Positions 9,661 through 19,403 of a stretch of 37,075 nt of DNA are shown in pieces. The position numbers and the translations under genes were made by a program. The stretch is from positions 1 through 37,075 of the forward strand of contig JAEINM010000002.1 of assembly GCA_016342385.1 (NCBI GenBank), given 5' to 3'. The notes under the pieces were generated by a model, which was given only the letters and a program-made list of their open reading frames with translations, was not told where the DNA came from and did no database searches. This stretch comes from Spirochaetaceae bacterium. GTDB lineage: Bacteria; Spirochaetota; Spirochaetia; DSM-2461. Position 1 is the stretch's first letter. Each line of letters begins with the position of its first letter.

Positions 9661-9692
9661 AAAAAAAGGCTGCACCCGCAGCCTTTTTTTTA
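9661..9692. terminator. Bidirectional rho-independent terminator between groES and the convergent gene
   Basis: AAAAAAAGGCTGCACCCGCAGCCTTTTTTTTATT: stem GGCTGC/GCAGCC flanked by an A-tract and a T-tract. Confidence 0.9.
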
Positions 9693-9698
9693 TTCTTT

Positions 9699-10109
9699 TT
9701 ACAGAAACCCGCCTTTTATCAGATCTCCCAGCATATGAACCACAGATCCTGTCTGTTCTGTCTTTTCTGAAAGCTTTCCCCCTGAATATCTGAAATAGAG
9801 AAGCAGCCCTTTTCCATTGGGAGATATAATCATATGATGTATCTCCAAATGAGGATACAGTTCAGCCAGTGAACAGATCTCAGATTCTGGGGAAAACCCT
9901 TCAGTTAAAAACAAATACACAAGGGAATGATCGTCCTTTTTTTTCCAACTGGCATCCGCTGCTGCAAAATCTAAGTTTTTATCCATTTGGGACAAATGGA
10001 AAACAGATCTAAGACTTTTTATCTGTTTTCTGAACTTTTCAGATTTTTTATCATCGGAAAATCCCTTTATTTCTATTTGATTAACAACAGTTCCTTCCAA
10101 GTAGATCAT
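9699..10109 (-). CDS. Hypothetical protein (136 aa), translationally coupled to the DHOD-like gene
   Basis: Complete ORF whose ATG overlaps the upstream gene's stop (4-nt overlap 10106-10109), followed by the shared terminator. No family recognised. Confidence 0.7.
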   Translation of the reverse strand: MIYLEGTVVNQIEIKGFSDDKKSEKFRKQIKSLRSVFHLSQMDKNLDFAAADASWKKKDDHSLVYLFLTEGFSPESEICSLAELYPHLEIHHMIISPNGKGLLLYFRYSGGKLSEKTEQTGSVVHMLGDLIKGGFL

Positions 10110-11092
10110 CCTTCATCGCGGATTGATTTCAGATATTGAAGTCTTTCATAGAATTCTTCTTTTACATCGGTATTGGATTCCATAGAGCCCTGAAAATCGG
10201 ATATAGCATCATATCCTTTGCTCTCCATCCATTTCTCTATACTAGTGAGCATTTCACTGATATAAGATAATCCCTTTTTATAGAGAACTGAACACAACTG
10301 AACTGTATTGGCACCGGCCATAAGTATTTTTACGGCTTCTTCCCAGTTGTGAATACCAGTTGTTGCTGATATTTCACAGTCTTCAAGTTGTGACGCTATA
10401 ATTGCTGTCCATCTCAATAAAGGGGGGAATTCTGCTTCTGTAGAATATCTTGAACCGGTTTTCATCTGCATTGTATCGATATCAATATCAGGATTGTAAA
10501 ATCTGTTAAACATTACGATACTATCAGCACCGGCATTGTGTAATCTGTAAACCATATTCGGAATGGATGTGAAATTTTGTCCGATTTTCACAGAAATAGG
10601 AATTTTTATCTTACCTTTAATCTGTTTAAATATGGCGACATATTTATCTTCAAGAATATCGGGATCTTCCCGATAGTTGTGAGCCATCAGCCCTATATTG
10701 AGTTCCAATGCATCAGCACCCATTTTTTCGACTGTTTCAGCATAATCTGTCCACCATTCTGTGGAGTAACAGTTTAATGAAGCTATTACAGGTATGGACA
10801 ATTCTTTTTTTGCCTTTTTTATTAATGCGAAGTTTTTATCTGCACTGTACAACATACCTGTTTCCTGAAGGTATGCATAAGCTTCAGGGTGGAGCATATC
10901 ATCAAAATTCTGCCCCATTTTTTTTACTTCCGATGTCATATCCTCTTCAAAAAGAGATTTTAATACTACAGCTGAAGCACCGGCTTTTTCCGCTTTTTTC
11001 AGGCTTTCAATTGTCGATGTTAATCCGGAACTGGATAATATAAGAGGATTTTTTAATTTCAATCCTAAATAGCTGGTAGATAGATCGGCCAT
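10106..11092 (-). CDS. Dihydroorotate dehydrogenase-like (PyrD/PreA superfamily) FMN oxidoreductase
   Basis: MADLSTSYLGLKLKNPLILSSSGLTSTIESLKKAEKAGASAVVLKSLFEEDM...ALELNIGL...IPISVKIGQNFTSI...TTGIHNWEEAVKILMAGANTVQLCSVLYKKG: TIM-barrel DHOD-like motifs. Confidence 0.88.
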   Translation of the reverse strand: MADLSTSYLGLKLKNPLILSSSGLTSTIESLKKAEKAGASAVVLKSLFEEDMTSEVKKMGQNFDDMLHPEAYAYLQETGMLYSADKNFALIKKAKKELSIPVIASLNCYSTEWWTDYAETVEKMGADALELNIGLMAHNYREDPDILEDKYVAIFKQIKGKIKIPISVKIGQNFTSIPNMVYRLHNAGADSIVMFNRFYNPDIDIDTMQMKTGSRYSTEAEFPPLLRWTAIIASQLEDCEISATTGIHNWEEAVKILMAGANTVQLCSVLYKKGLSYISEMLTSIEKWMESKGYDAISDFQGSMESNTDVKEEFYERLQYLKSIRDEG

Positions 11093-11149
11093 ATATGCAA
11101 GGTCTCCTTTTTTTATACAATTGCATAACTATAATACAGGGATATTCCC

Positions 11150-13591
11150 TTAGTTTCCACAAAGAAAATCTTCTATTTCCAATAAAATTGCTTCACTGTT
11201 TTTAATAGACCGGGAAGCCGGCGGCAGAGAATTAATAAAAATGGAGCCATATCTTTTTTTGACAACTCTCGAATCGAGGATCAACACTATACCCTTATCG
11301 CTCTGACGTCTCATCAGTCTGCCGAAACCCTGCTTGAATTTCATCACAGCTTCCGGCAGAGACAATTCCATAAAGGGATTTCCTCCCCTATTCTTTATGG
11401 CTTCCATCCTCGCCATAACAACGGGATCCGAAGGAACTCTAAAAGGAAGACGACAGATAATGACGAGTTTAAGTGATTCTCCGGGAGTATCAACTCCTTC
11501 CCAGAATGAATCTGTAGCGAACAAGACACTGGATACATTCTTTCTAAAATTATTGAGCAATCTCGTTCTATCATCATCACCTTGACGGTAAGCTGTTATG
11601 CCGAATTTCTGTAAGAGTGGCTGTAGATTGTTGTAAACTTTTTTCAGCATTTCATATGATGTGAATAAGAGTAATGCCCCTCCCTCTGAGAGCTCCAGTG
11701 CTTTTCCTGATATATCACATATAAACTGCACATAGAGTTCACTTTCTTCAGGCAGGGGGGCATCTGAAGGGACTGCCAGGAGGACACGATTTTCATAATC
11801 AAATGGCGAGGAAAACATCCTGTTCAACAGTCTGTCAGGATCGGTGAAATTCAGGCCGACTCTCGACTGCCAGAAATGAAAACTATTTTTTACTGTCAAA
11901 GTCGCTGAAGTACATATGACAGTTTTAAACTGCTCAAAAACGGTTTCATTCATCATGGAGGCAATATCCAAAGGTGTAATGACAAAGCGCTCAAAAAAAT
12001 CGCCGCTGCTGGTCCGCTTTTTCTCTATCCAGAATACAGATTCACCATATTCACTATAATTCCTGAATTTTTCACAGAATGAAGCCGATTCCTGCATTCT
12101 TCTTATAATAGCCTTGAATTCATAGACAAGAGAGTTTTCTTCATCATCGGGAGAAATCATTTTTAAGACATCTGTACATAATTCTGTCAGGAGCAGGAGA
12201 TTGTTCTGTAATTCCCCTATGGGTGCCAATACTCCGGACTGCAGATTCTCTCCCATATCTTCTGTAATTCTCCGATTGTAACTCTCTCCTGTAAAATCTC
12301 TTGATATACTGTCCAGAAGTTCTGCTTTCACACGGACATTGTTGATCTGCTGGGGAATATCCACAAGTGTTGAAGCGGGACCTGTTAAGGCTTCCATTCG
12401 TACAATAATTCCCAGAGCTTTGCCTCTTTTTTGTCTATAGAGGCGATTGAGTAGCTGAAAAATAGAATATTTACTTAATGATTCAGAGAAAAAGGATGTG
12501 GCGCTAGTTTCTATATTATGCGCCTCGTCAAAAATAATACGGTCATAAACGGGCAATACAGCGCCACTTTCATATCCCATTCCTGCCATTCTGAGACCCA
12601 GGTCGGCAAAAAGGAGATGGTGATTGACAACGAGTATTCCCGCAGAAGAGGCTTCTCTTCTGGCCCTCATAACAAAACAGCTTTCGAAGTGTGAACAACG
12701 CATACCGCTACATGTATCAGATTCACTGCAGACCTTTGACCAGAGAGATTCATCGGGATGGAAATTTAATTCTGTTCTACTTCCTGTTGCTGAGATTTGA
12801 GACCAGTGGTAAATAATTTTTAAGGGATCATCATCATCGAGAAACAGGCTGTTCTCATCGAGCTGCTCTTTCAACCTACTGTGACAGATATAATTCCTTC
12901 GCCCTTTGACCAGTACAGCTTTAATTTTTGAACCTGTCATTTTCTTAACCAGAGGAATATCTTTTTCGATAATCTGCTGCTGCAGATTGATTGTAGCAGT
13001 GGAGATGACTACCCTTTCCTCATTTTCATCGGCCCAAGTTAAGGCGGGGATGAGATAGGCAAAAGATTTTCCAACTCCCGTACCAGCTTCGGCGGCAATA
13101 ATCTTGTCTTCGTTAAACCCTCTGCATATGAGCTGTAGTAAATCCGTTTGAGAAGATCTATATTCATAATTGTCACTTATGGCATCGAGAGCTCCTCCCG
13201 GCATCAGTATAGAACTGAGAGATTCCTCATCAATAGAGATATTTCTTTTTCTTTTTATCGGTTCTGCAACGGCATAAAACCGCTTGAGATCGTTATCGAC
13301 AATAAAAAAACCGATTCCCTGATTTCCCAGGGAAGAGGCAACGGATAAATCAGCCTGACTCGGCTGGAGAACACCTGATGGGTGATTGTGAATTATGACA
13401 TCCCCTTTTTCCATATGGGGGAAAAGGGCCGGAACTTCCTGGTCAGTTCCCCTTGCCGCTACGGAAATGTGAGAAATCAAACCCTCTTCATCGAGTTGTC
13501 CCCACCATAAAACCTCATTAAACTCTGCTTCCTGTACATCGTTTATCATAAGAGAAAGAGCTTGCTGAGTAAATCTACCGGAAATTTCCAC
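11150..13591 (-). CDS. DinG/XPD-family FeS helicase with N-terminal JAMM (RadC-like) domain
   Basis: N-terminus contains IIHNHPSGVLQPSQADLSVAS (JAMM HxH...SxxD, RadC-like). Helicase core: AAEAGTGVGKSFAYLIPA (Walker A), IIFDEAHNIE (DEAH), a four-Cys FeS-type cluster (NYICHSR...CSESDTCSGMRCSHFESC), and ATDSFWEGVDTPGESLKLVIICRLPF. Confidence 0.93.
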   Translation of the reverse strand: MEISGRFTQQALSLMINDVQEAEFNEVLWWGQLDEEGLISHISVAARGTDQEVPALFPHMEKGDVIIHNHPSGVLQPSQADLSVASSLGNQGIGFFIVDNDLKRFYAVAEPIKRKRNISIDEESLSSILMPGGALDAISDNYEYRSSQTDLLQLICRGFNEDKIIAAEAGTGVGKSFAYLIPALTWADENEERVVISTATINLQQQIIEKDIPLVKKMTGSKIKAVLVKGRRNYICHSRLKEQLDENSLFLDDDDPLKIIYHWSQISATGSRTELNFHPDESLWSKVCSESDTCSGMRCSHFESCFVMRARREASSAGILVVNHHLLFADLGLRMAGMGYESGAVLPVYDRIIFDEAHNIETSATSFFSESLSKYSIFQLLNRLYRQKRGKALGIIVRMEALTGPASTLVDIPQQINNVRVKAELLDSISRDFTGESYNRRITEDMGENLQSGVLAPIGELQNNLLLLTELCTDVLKMISPDDEENSLVYEFKAIIRRMQESASFCEKFRNYSEYGESVFWIEKKRTSSGDFFERFVITPLDIASMMNETVFEQFKTVICTSATLTVKNSFHFWQSRVGLNFTDPDRLLNRMFSSPFDYENRVLLAVPSDAPLPEESELYVQFICDISGKALELSEGGALLLFTSYEMLKKVYNNLQPLLQKFGITAYRQGDDDRTRLLNNFRKNVSSVLFATDSFWEGVDTPGESLKLVIICRLPFRVPSDPVVMARMEAIKNRGGNPFMELSLPEAVMKFKQGFGRLMRRQSDKGIVLILDSRVVKKRYGSIFINSLPPASRSIKNSEAILLEIEDFLCGN

Positions 13592-13597
13592 TATATA

Positions 13598-14425
13598 TTA
13601 TTTACTGTTCAATTCCTGAACTATTCCCATAATTAATTCGACCATGTCATTCTGGACTTTTTTTCCTGTTTCAACAACCTCTTCGTGATTTAAAGGTTGA
13701 TCCAGTATGCCCGCCGCCATGTTTGTGGCACAGGAAAGGCCTATAACTTTCATCCCCAGCCAGTTGGCAACGATAACTTCCGGAACAGTTGACATACCCG
13801 CCAGATCGGCTCCGATGATTCGTGCCATTTTAATCTCTGCGGGAGATTCGTAGGAAGGACCTGTGAAGGCAGCATATACACCCTCTTTGAAGTCAGAGGG
13901 ATTAGAGAGAGTTTTTGCTGCAATCTTTTTGACAATAGTTCTCAATTCGGGAGTATAGGGATTACTCATATCGGGGAATCTGGCGCCCATCTTATCATTG
14001 TTGGGACCAATGAGGGGATTAGTTCCCATTAAGTTGATATGATCGTTCAGAAGAACAATATTGCCCGGAGAAAATGATTTATTCACTGCACCGGCAGCAT
14101 TGGTCACTATGAGGATTTCAACGCCTAAACCATGGAGCAGAGCTGTGGGAAGAACAACTTCATCCATAGTCCATCCTTCATAAAAATGGAAACGGCCGGC
14201 AAGTGTCACTGTATTTTCACCTATTTTCAGAAGACCTTTATGGCCAGCTACAGAAGGCTCCGGAAATCCTTCAATCTGACTGTATGGGATTTCAATACCA
14301 TCCAGTTTTTCAGAAATTTCCGCAAGACCGGAACCGAGAATCAATCCGATTTTAGGTTTTGCATCTGTTACTTTTCTTATGGATTTGACAGCTTTTTCCA
14401 CTCTGTCAGAAAAATCATTTCTCAT
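13598..14425 (-). CDS. punA: Purine nucleoside phosphorylase (trimeric PNP family)
   Basis: 275 aa: IGLILGSGLAEISEKL...GHKGLLKIGENTVTLAGRFHFYEGW...VTNAAGAVN...GPSYESPAEIKMARIIGADLAGMSTVPEVIVANWLGMKVIGLSCATNMAAG. Confidence 0.94.
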   Translation of the reverse strand: MRNDFSDRVEKAVKSIRKVTDAKPKIGLILGSGLAEISEKLDGIEIPYSQIEGFPEPSVAGHKGLLKIGENTVTLAGRFHFYEGWTMDEVVLPTALLHGLGVEILIVTNAAGAVNKSFSPGNIVLLNDHINLMGTNPLIGPNNDKMGARFPDMSNPYTPELRTIVKKIAAKTLSNPSDFKEGVYAAFTGPSYESPAEIKMARIIGADLAGMSTVPEVIVANWLGMKVIGLSCATNMAAGILDQPLNHEEVVETGKKVQNDMVELIMGIVQELNSK

Positions 14426-14506
14426 ATTTTATTCACCTCTTTTACTCTATTAAAGCAGAAATATAATCATTTGAATCTTTTTATTCAAGAATGACCCCTC
14501 TAATTG

Positions 14507-17500
14507 TCAGACAATTTCGAGAATACTGCGTCCACCGGCCAGTTTTTTAACTTTTATCTGTACTGAAATACGTTCTCTTATGGCTTCGATATGAGAAATT
14601 ATTCCAATTAATTTACCGCTGGATTGGAATGTTTCCAGAGCCGACAAGACGATTTCCAATGTATCGGGATCAAGGGTTCCAAATCCTTCATCGAGAAAGA
14701 GGGAATCAATTGTTACTTTATTCCCTACCAGTTCAGACAAACCCAATGACAGCGAGAGGCTGACGAGAAAACTCTCTCCTCCTGATAATGTGGTGGAAGG
14801 CCTGACAGTATCCGCCTGCCAGCAGTCAACAATTTCAATCTCAAGTTCTTTCTGGGAAGATCTTTCGATTCTGTATCTGTTGTTCAACTTTAGCAAGTGA
14901 TTATTCGCAAGATAGACCAGTTTTTCCAGAGTCAGACCCTGTACAAATCTTCGATATATTTTCCCATCGGCACTGCCGATAAGATTTTTTATTTTTGACC
15001 ACTTGAGGCAGTCTTTCTCCTGATTTTCAATCTGTAGGGATAAACCTTTGAGCTTTTCTCTTTTGTTGTTATCGCTCATGAGTTTTTCATCGAGTATTCC
15101 AATACCCCTTGAAGTTTCTTCTATCTCTTCTTTTAGCAATTTAAGATTACCTGATACATTCTCTAAGAATTGAATAGGGGGTTCTGATTTTTTATGCCCT
15201 TCTTCTACAGTCCTGGCATTGTGATATGCTTCCTCAGCACGTATTCTCTTTTCCTTAACACTTTCCAGTTGATCTCTTACCCTTATCATATCCTCTTCAA
15301 TGTCTTCTTTTTCAAAGTCTGACAGGTCAAGTTTTTCTCTTGACAGTATTGTTTTTAACTGAGAATCCAGGTCTGTTAACTGGTTAGTCATCTCGGGCAG
15401 TTCTTTGAGGTAATTTTCACAATTTCCCTTAATCAGAGATAGTTTTTCTCTCGTTTCCCCTATTTCTATCTTGGTATTTTCCAGCTCTTTTTCGCTACCC
15501 TCTTTAAGATTTCTGATTTTTTTTCTGATGGATTCAAGTGATTCCGTTCCGGATATTGTCTCTATTTCTGATTTTAGTCTGAGAATTTTAGAATTCATTA
15601 GTGCATTCTCATCGATTAATTGTTTCTGCTGCCGGGATAATTGGATCGTCTGAGCAGAGAAATTTTTCAAATTATTCTGAGTTTCGGATAAGTGCATCCG
15701 GATCTGAATGAGTTCATCACTTTTTGAGACATAAGCATCGCGGTAACTTTTAAGTAAACCTACCAGATTAGTCGTATCGGCGGTTAATTTAAGAGGTTGT
15801 ACTAGAGGATTGATAGAATCTTTCAGACATATCATTTCATTTTGCAGATCCAAGGTGTGAATACTTTTTTCATATTTTTTGTCTAAATGCTCACATGTCT
15901 CTTTCAGTATGCGCTCTTCATCTAATAAGCTGTTGTATTCATATTCCCAATTATTGTATTGAGCAATTTCACTTTCATTGAAGGAGTATATTTCATTAGC
16001 TGCATCTCGATGGGAAGGATGAAGATCGGGGAAAAAAGGTTTTTTATTTTCCGCCCATTCCTGTTCGAGCATTTCCTGCTTGACAGCTTGTTCCCGGAGG
16101 TCTTTTTCATTTATGCCTAACTGCTCATTGAGAACGTCTTTTCCCGATTCCAGTTTTTGAATTTCATTGCGAATCCTTTCCAGAATAATTTCATAATCTC
16201 TAGTGTCATCGCTTTCTGAAAAGGATGGCAGATCATGAACAGTGGCTCTGCATACTGGGCAAATATCTCCTTCAGAGAGATCTTTTCTAATAATTTGGGC
16301 ATGATTTACCATAGATTGTATCTTCTGTTCATCTTTGGCTAGGGAAAGTTCGTTTTTCTTTTTGTCCAGCTGAACAAGAGTTTTATTGAGAGCTGCTTCG
16401 CATTTCTTTTTGTTTTCCAGTAGATTTTTTTTATTTTCTATTCCTTTATTGTAACTTTTTCCAATGGGGCTTAATTTGAGTAGTATTTCTTTCTTTTTGT
16501 CTAATTCTTCTCTATTGGACGGTTTTTCATCTTTTACTTTTCTAATTTTAAAGGACAGAGATTTTAAAGCCTGTTTTTCCTTATCCAGACGAATCTTTAA
16601 CCGCTCTATATTCTGGATTGTCCCTTTTTTGAAAGAAGAAAGCTCACTCAAAAGTGACAGATAACGCGGTATCTTTTCTTTTACAAGAGGAAGGAAATCC
16701 ATTATTTCACCATATCCGGGATGAGATTCCAAATATTCCCTAAGAGCCATCTCTTTTTTGTTCAGAGTGGTTAGAAGCACTTCACAACTGTGAATGTTTT
16801 CCTCATTTTCCCGCATCTGATTTTTCAGATCTGCCATTCTTTCATTACTTTTTGAAAGAGTTTCTCTTTCAGATTCAGATCTCTGCTGAAGAATCTGGAT
16901 TTGTTCGATATTGTTCTGCAGTTCTATTATTGTTCTGCTGTTCTCAGATAGTGATTCTTTTTTATTTTCCAGGTCAACATATAGTTTCTCCAGTGTAATA
17001 TTGAGAGAGTTCTCCTGATTCTCAGAATCAATAAGTTCATTCTTTTTTCTGGATATTTCTTTACGGAGAGAAATATAGGATTTATATACAGGAAGATTAT
17101 TCACTATTCGTAATTTTTTTTCATATTCAGCTTTTAAGGGTTCCACTTCATTTTCAATTTTCTGAACCCTTTCCAGTTCATACTTTGCTCCGTCAACCCT
17201 ATTTTTTAATATGACATCCTGTTCCAGCCATTTCTGACTTTCCGAATAGGTAGTTATTTTATTTCTGATCTCTTCTCTTTTGTTATGAAGCGTATCCAGC
17301 GCGACAGTATACTCATTGCGCAGAGATACGTTTAGAATTTCCGTATCTCCCAGTTTTTCTTTTAATCTATCCAGTTTTTCATCTTCAATTTTAGAACGGT
17401 TAAAGGCTTCGATACTAATTCTTGTATAAATTTCACTACCGGTCATTTTTTCAAGAAGATCGGCTCTTTCGTTAACGCCAGCAATTAAGAAAGAAGCGAA

Positions 17501-17965
17501 ATTTCCCTGAGCCAGTAAAATTGACCGGGTGAACTGTTCATAATCCAGTCCGGCAATCTCCGTTACAATAAGAGGCACATTACTTTTTTTCTCTTCAATT
17601 ATTTCTTCTTTGTCACCATTTATCCGTGTTATGAACATCTTGGAATTCTGCAGTTTTCCGTCGGATTTGCCTCTGGATCTCCTTTGTTCCCATCGACTTC
17701 TATAGGTATTTCCGTCAATGGAAAAAGTCAGTTCGGAAAAACATTCACCACAGTGGCGGCTCATTATTTCATCGGGGTTTTTCAGCCGTGGTGTTCTGCC
17801 GTATAAAGCCAGGCATATGGCATCAAATATGGTTGATTTTCCGGCTCCGGTGGGACCCGTAATAGCAAAGAGTCCCGACCCGTTAAAGGGTTTTTTATTA
17901 AAGTGAATATCTGATCTTCCCTGAAGAGAATTCAGGTTTAAAATTGAAAGAGTTTCAATTTTCAT
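14507..17965 (-). CDS. sbcC: Exonuclease SbcC (Rad50-like SMC ATPase)
   Basis: Walker A GPTGAGKSTIFDAICLALYGRTPR, zinc hook GDICPVCRA, long coiled coils, ABC signature TLSGGESFLVSLSLSLGLSEL, Walker B SLFLDEGFGTLDPDTL. Start likely MKIETLSI at 17965 (track start 17986), overlapping the sbcD stop. Confidence 0.95.
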   Translation of the reverse strand: MKIETLSILNLNSLQGRSDIHFNKKPFNGSGLFAITGPTGAGKSTIFDAICLALYGRTPRLKNPDEIMSRHCGECFSELTFSIDGNTYRSRWEQRRSRGKSDGKLQNSKMFITRINGDKEEIIEEKKSNVPLIVTEIAGLDYEQFTRSILLAQGNFASFLIAGVNERADLLEKMTGSEIYTRISIEAFNRSKIEDEKLDRLKEKLGDTEILNVSLRNEYTVALDTLHNKREEIRNKITTYSESQKWLEQDVILKNRVDGAKYELERVQKIENEVEPLKAEYEKKLRIVNNLPVYKSYISLRKEISRKKNELIDSENQENSLNITLEKLYVDLENKKESLSENSRTIIELQNNIEQIQILQQRSESERETLSKSNERMADLKNQMRENEENIHSCEVLLTTLNKKEMALREYLESHPGYGEIMDFLPLVKEKIPRYLSLLSELSSFKKGTIQNIERLKIRLDKEKQALKSLSFKIRKVKDEKPSNREELDKKKEILLKLSPIGKSYNKGIENKKNLLENKKKCEAALNKTLVQLDKKKNELSLAKDEQKIQSMVNHAQIIRKDLSEGDICPVCRATVHDLPSFSESDDTRDYEIILERIRNEIQKLESGKDVLNEQLGINEKDLREQAVKQEMLEQEWAENKKPFFPDLHPSHRDAANEIYSFNESEIAQYNNWEYEYNSLLDEERILKETCEHLDKKYEKSIHTLDLQNEMICLKDSINPLVQPLKLTADTTNLVGLLKSYRDAYVSKSDELIQIRMHLSETQNNLKNFSAQTIQLSRQQKQLIDENALMNSKILRLKSEIETISGTESLESIRKKIRNLKEGSEKELENTKIEIGETREKLSLIKGNCENYLKELPEMTNQLTDLDSQLKTILSREKLDLSDFEKEDIEEDMIRVRDQLESVKEKRIRAEEAYHNARTVEEGHKKSEPPIQFLENVSGNLKLLKEEIEETSRGIGILDEKLMSDNNKREKLKGLSLQIENQEKDCLKWSKIKNLIGSADGKIYRRFVQGLTLEKLVYLANNHLLKLNNRYRIERSSQKELEIEIVDCWQADTVRPSTTLSGGESFLVSLSLSLGLSELVGNKVTIDSLFLDEGFGTLDPDTLEIVLSALETFQSSGKLIGIISHIEAIRERISVQIKVKKLAGGRSILEIV

Positions 17966-19175
17966 CGCAATTATCCCCTTCTTCAACCTTTATCATCAGT
18001 TCATTGTACAAAGGAAGGAGATCACTGATATCGTCTTCTGTTAAGCCGGATTTCTCACATCTTTTAATAAACACTTCTTCCACTGTCAGATCTTTGATCT
18101 CAATCGATCTCTCCGGTGATAGAATATTCTCTCCCTCTACTGTTAAAACCTTAATTCTCAGAAACTCAAAACCTTTACCCAAGGCTCTTTCATTCATCAG
18201 TTTATTAATATCTCCAATAGCCTTTCCTCCTGAAATTTCAGCATCTGCCCAGAAAGGTCCATCGGGGGGATCAAATTCGTCCAGTTGATTGATGACTTCC
18301 TCAAAATCCCCTTTAAATCGTATCAACTTTCTAAATTCAGGTACTTGTACAGAAATGACATTCAGTAGTTCAGATCCATTGAATTCTGAAATAAGTACCT
18401 GCTTGTCACCCTTTTCTCCGAAGTCCATATGCAGGGGAGAACCGCAATATCTGAGATCTTGTCTTGAAGCAACTTTTTGAGGCTTGTGAATATGACCCAA
18501 AGCCGTATAATCAAATCCGTCACTAAATATATCAGCGGGAATAGATCCTAGATTTCCAACATAGAGATCTCTCTGACCGGCTCCCGAAAGGCTGCCTGTA
18601 ATGAATAAATGACCCATGGCAAGAATTGGTATATTAGACTGATCTTTTACCTCAAGAGCTCTATGAAGAGTTCTTCTATAGTATGTCATTATACCATCTA
18701 TGACCGCGGTTTCTCTCTCCTGCCAGAATTCTCCGGCTTTTGGTATATGAACATCTCTTTCCCGTAGAAAAGGGACAGCACAGACTATCGCCATTGGCTT
18801 TCCACTAGAATCTCTTATGGTTATAACATCATCTTCGGGAGTATTACCTGTACCTCCATTGACATATACAGAAAGATGTCTGAGTAACTCTTTCGGGGAA
18901 TTGAGTTTCGTAATTGAATCGTGATTTCCCCCGATAATGACAGTGGCATGGCAGCAGCTTTCCCTGATGGAGCAGAGAAAATCATAATAGAGCATTTCGG
19001 CACTGTTCGGAGGATTTGTACTGTCAAAAATATCACCGGAAACCAGCAATATATCAATAGACTCTTTGTCTAAAGTTTCTCTGAGCCACATAAGGAATTC
19101 TTTTTGTTCATCTATTCTCTCTCTGTCGCATAATCGGGCCCCAAGATGCCAGTCAGAAGTATGTAAAATCCGCAT
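17955..19175 (-). CDS. sbcD: Exonuclease SbcD (Mre11-like)
   Basis: MRILHTSDWHLGARLCDRERIDEQKEFLMWLRETL...LLVSGDIFDSTNPP...IIGGNHDS...MGHLFITG...TALGHIHKPQ: SbcD metallophosphoesterase motifs. Confidence 0.95.
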   Translation of the reverse strand: MRILHTSDWHLGARLCDRERIDEQKEFLMWLRETLDKESIDILLVSGDIFDSTNPPNSAEMLYYDFLCSIRESCCHATVIIGGNHDSITKLNSPKELLRHLSVYVNGGTGNTPEDDVITIRDSSGKPMAIVCAVPFLRERDVHIPKAGEFWQERETAVIDGIMTYYRRTLHRALEVKDQSNIPILAMGHLFITGSLSGAGQRDLYVGNLGSIPADIFSDGFDYTALGHIHKPQKVASRQDLRYCGSPLHMDFGEKGDKQVLISEFNGSELLNVISVQVPEFRKLIRFKGDFEEVINQLDEFDPPDGPFWADAEISGGKAIGDINKLMNERALGKGFEFLRIKVLTVEGENILSPERSIEIKDLTVEEVFIKRCEKSGLTEDDISDLLPLYNELMIKVEEGDNCDEN

Positions 19176-19369
19176 GAATTGTATTATTCACCTTTTTGAT
19201 CAATATAGATAGTATCCAGCATTTATATAGGTTCAATCATAGTATTGCTCTATTGAGTAAATGATATTTTCCTATATTTCAGGACAATATCATTTTAATA
19301 AAGAAATCCTATACTTTAAAAGCACTATTTGATATTTTTACCCTGTCATCGGGGTTTTCAATATATCTT

Positions 19370-19398
19370 TTGACAAATTGTCAGACATATCATATTCT
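19370..19398 (+). promoter_or_regulatory. Sigma-70-type promoter for the 5'-nucleotidase gene
   Basis: TTGACA (19370-19375), exactly 17-nt spacer, TATTCT (19393-19398), upstream of AAGGAG RBS and ATG 19435/19441. Confidence 0.75.
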
Positions 19399-19403
19399 GA
19401 ATG

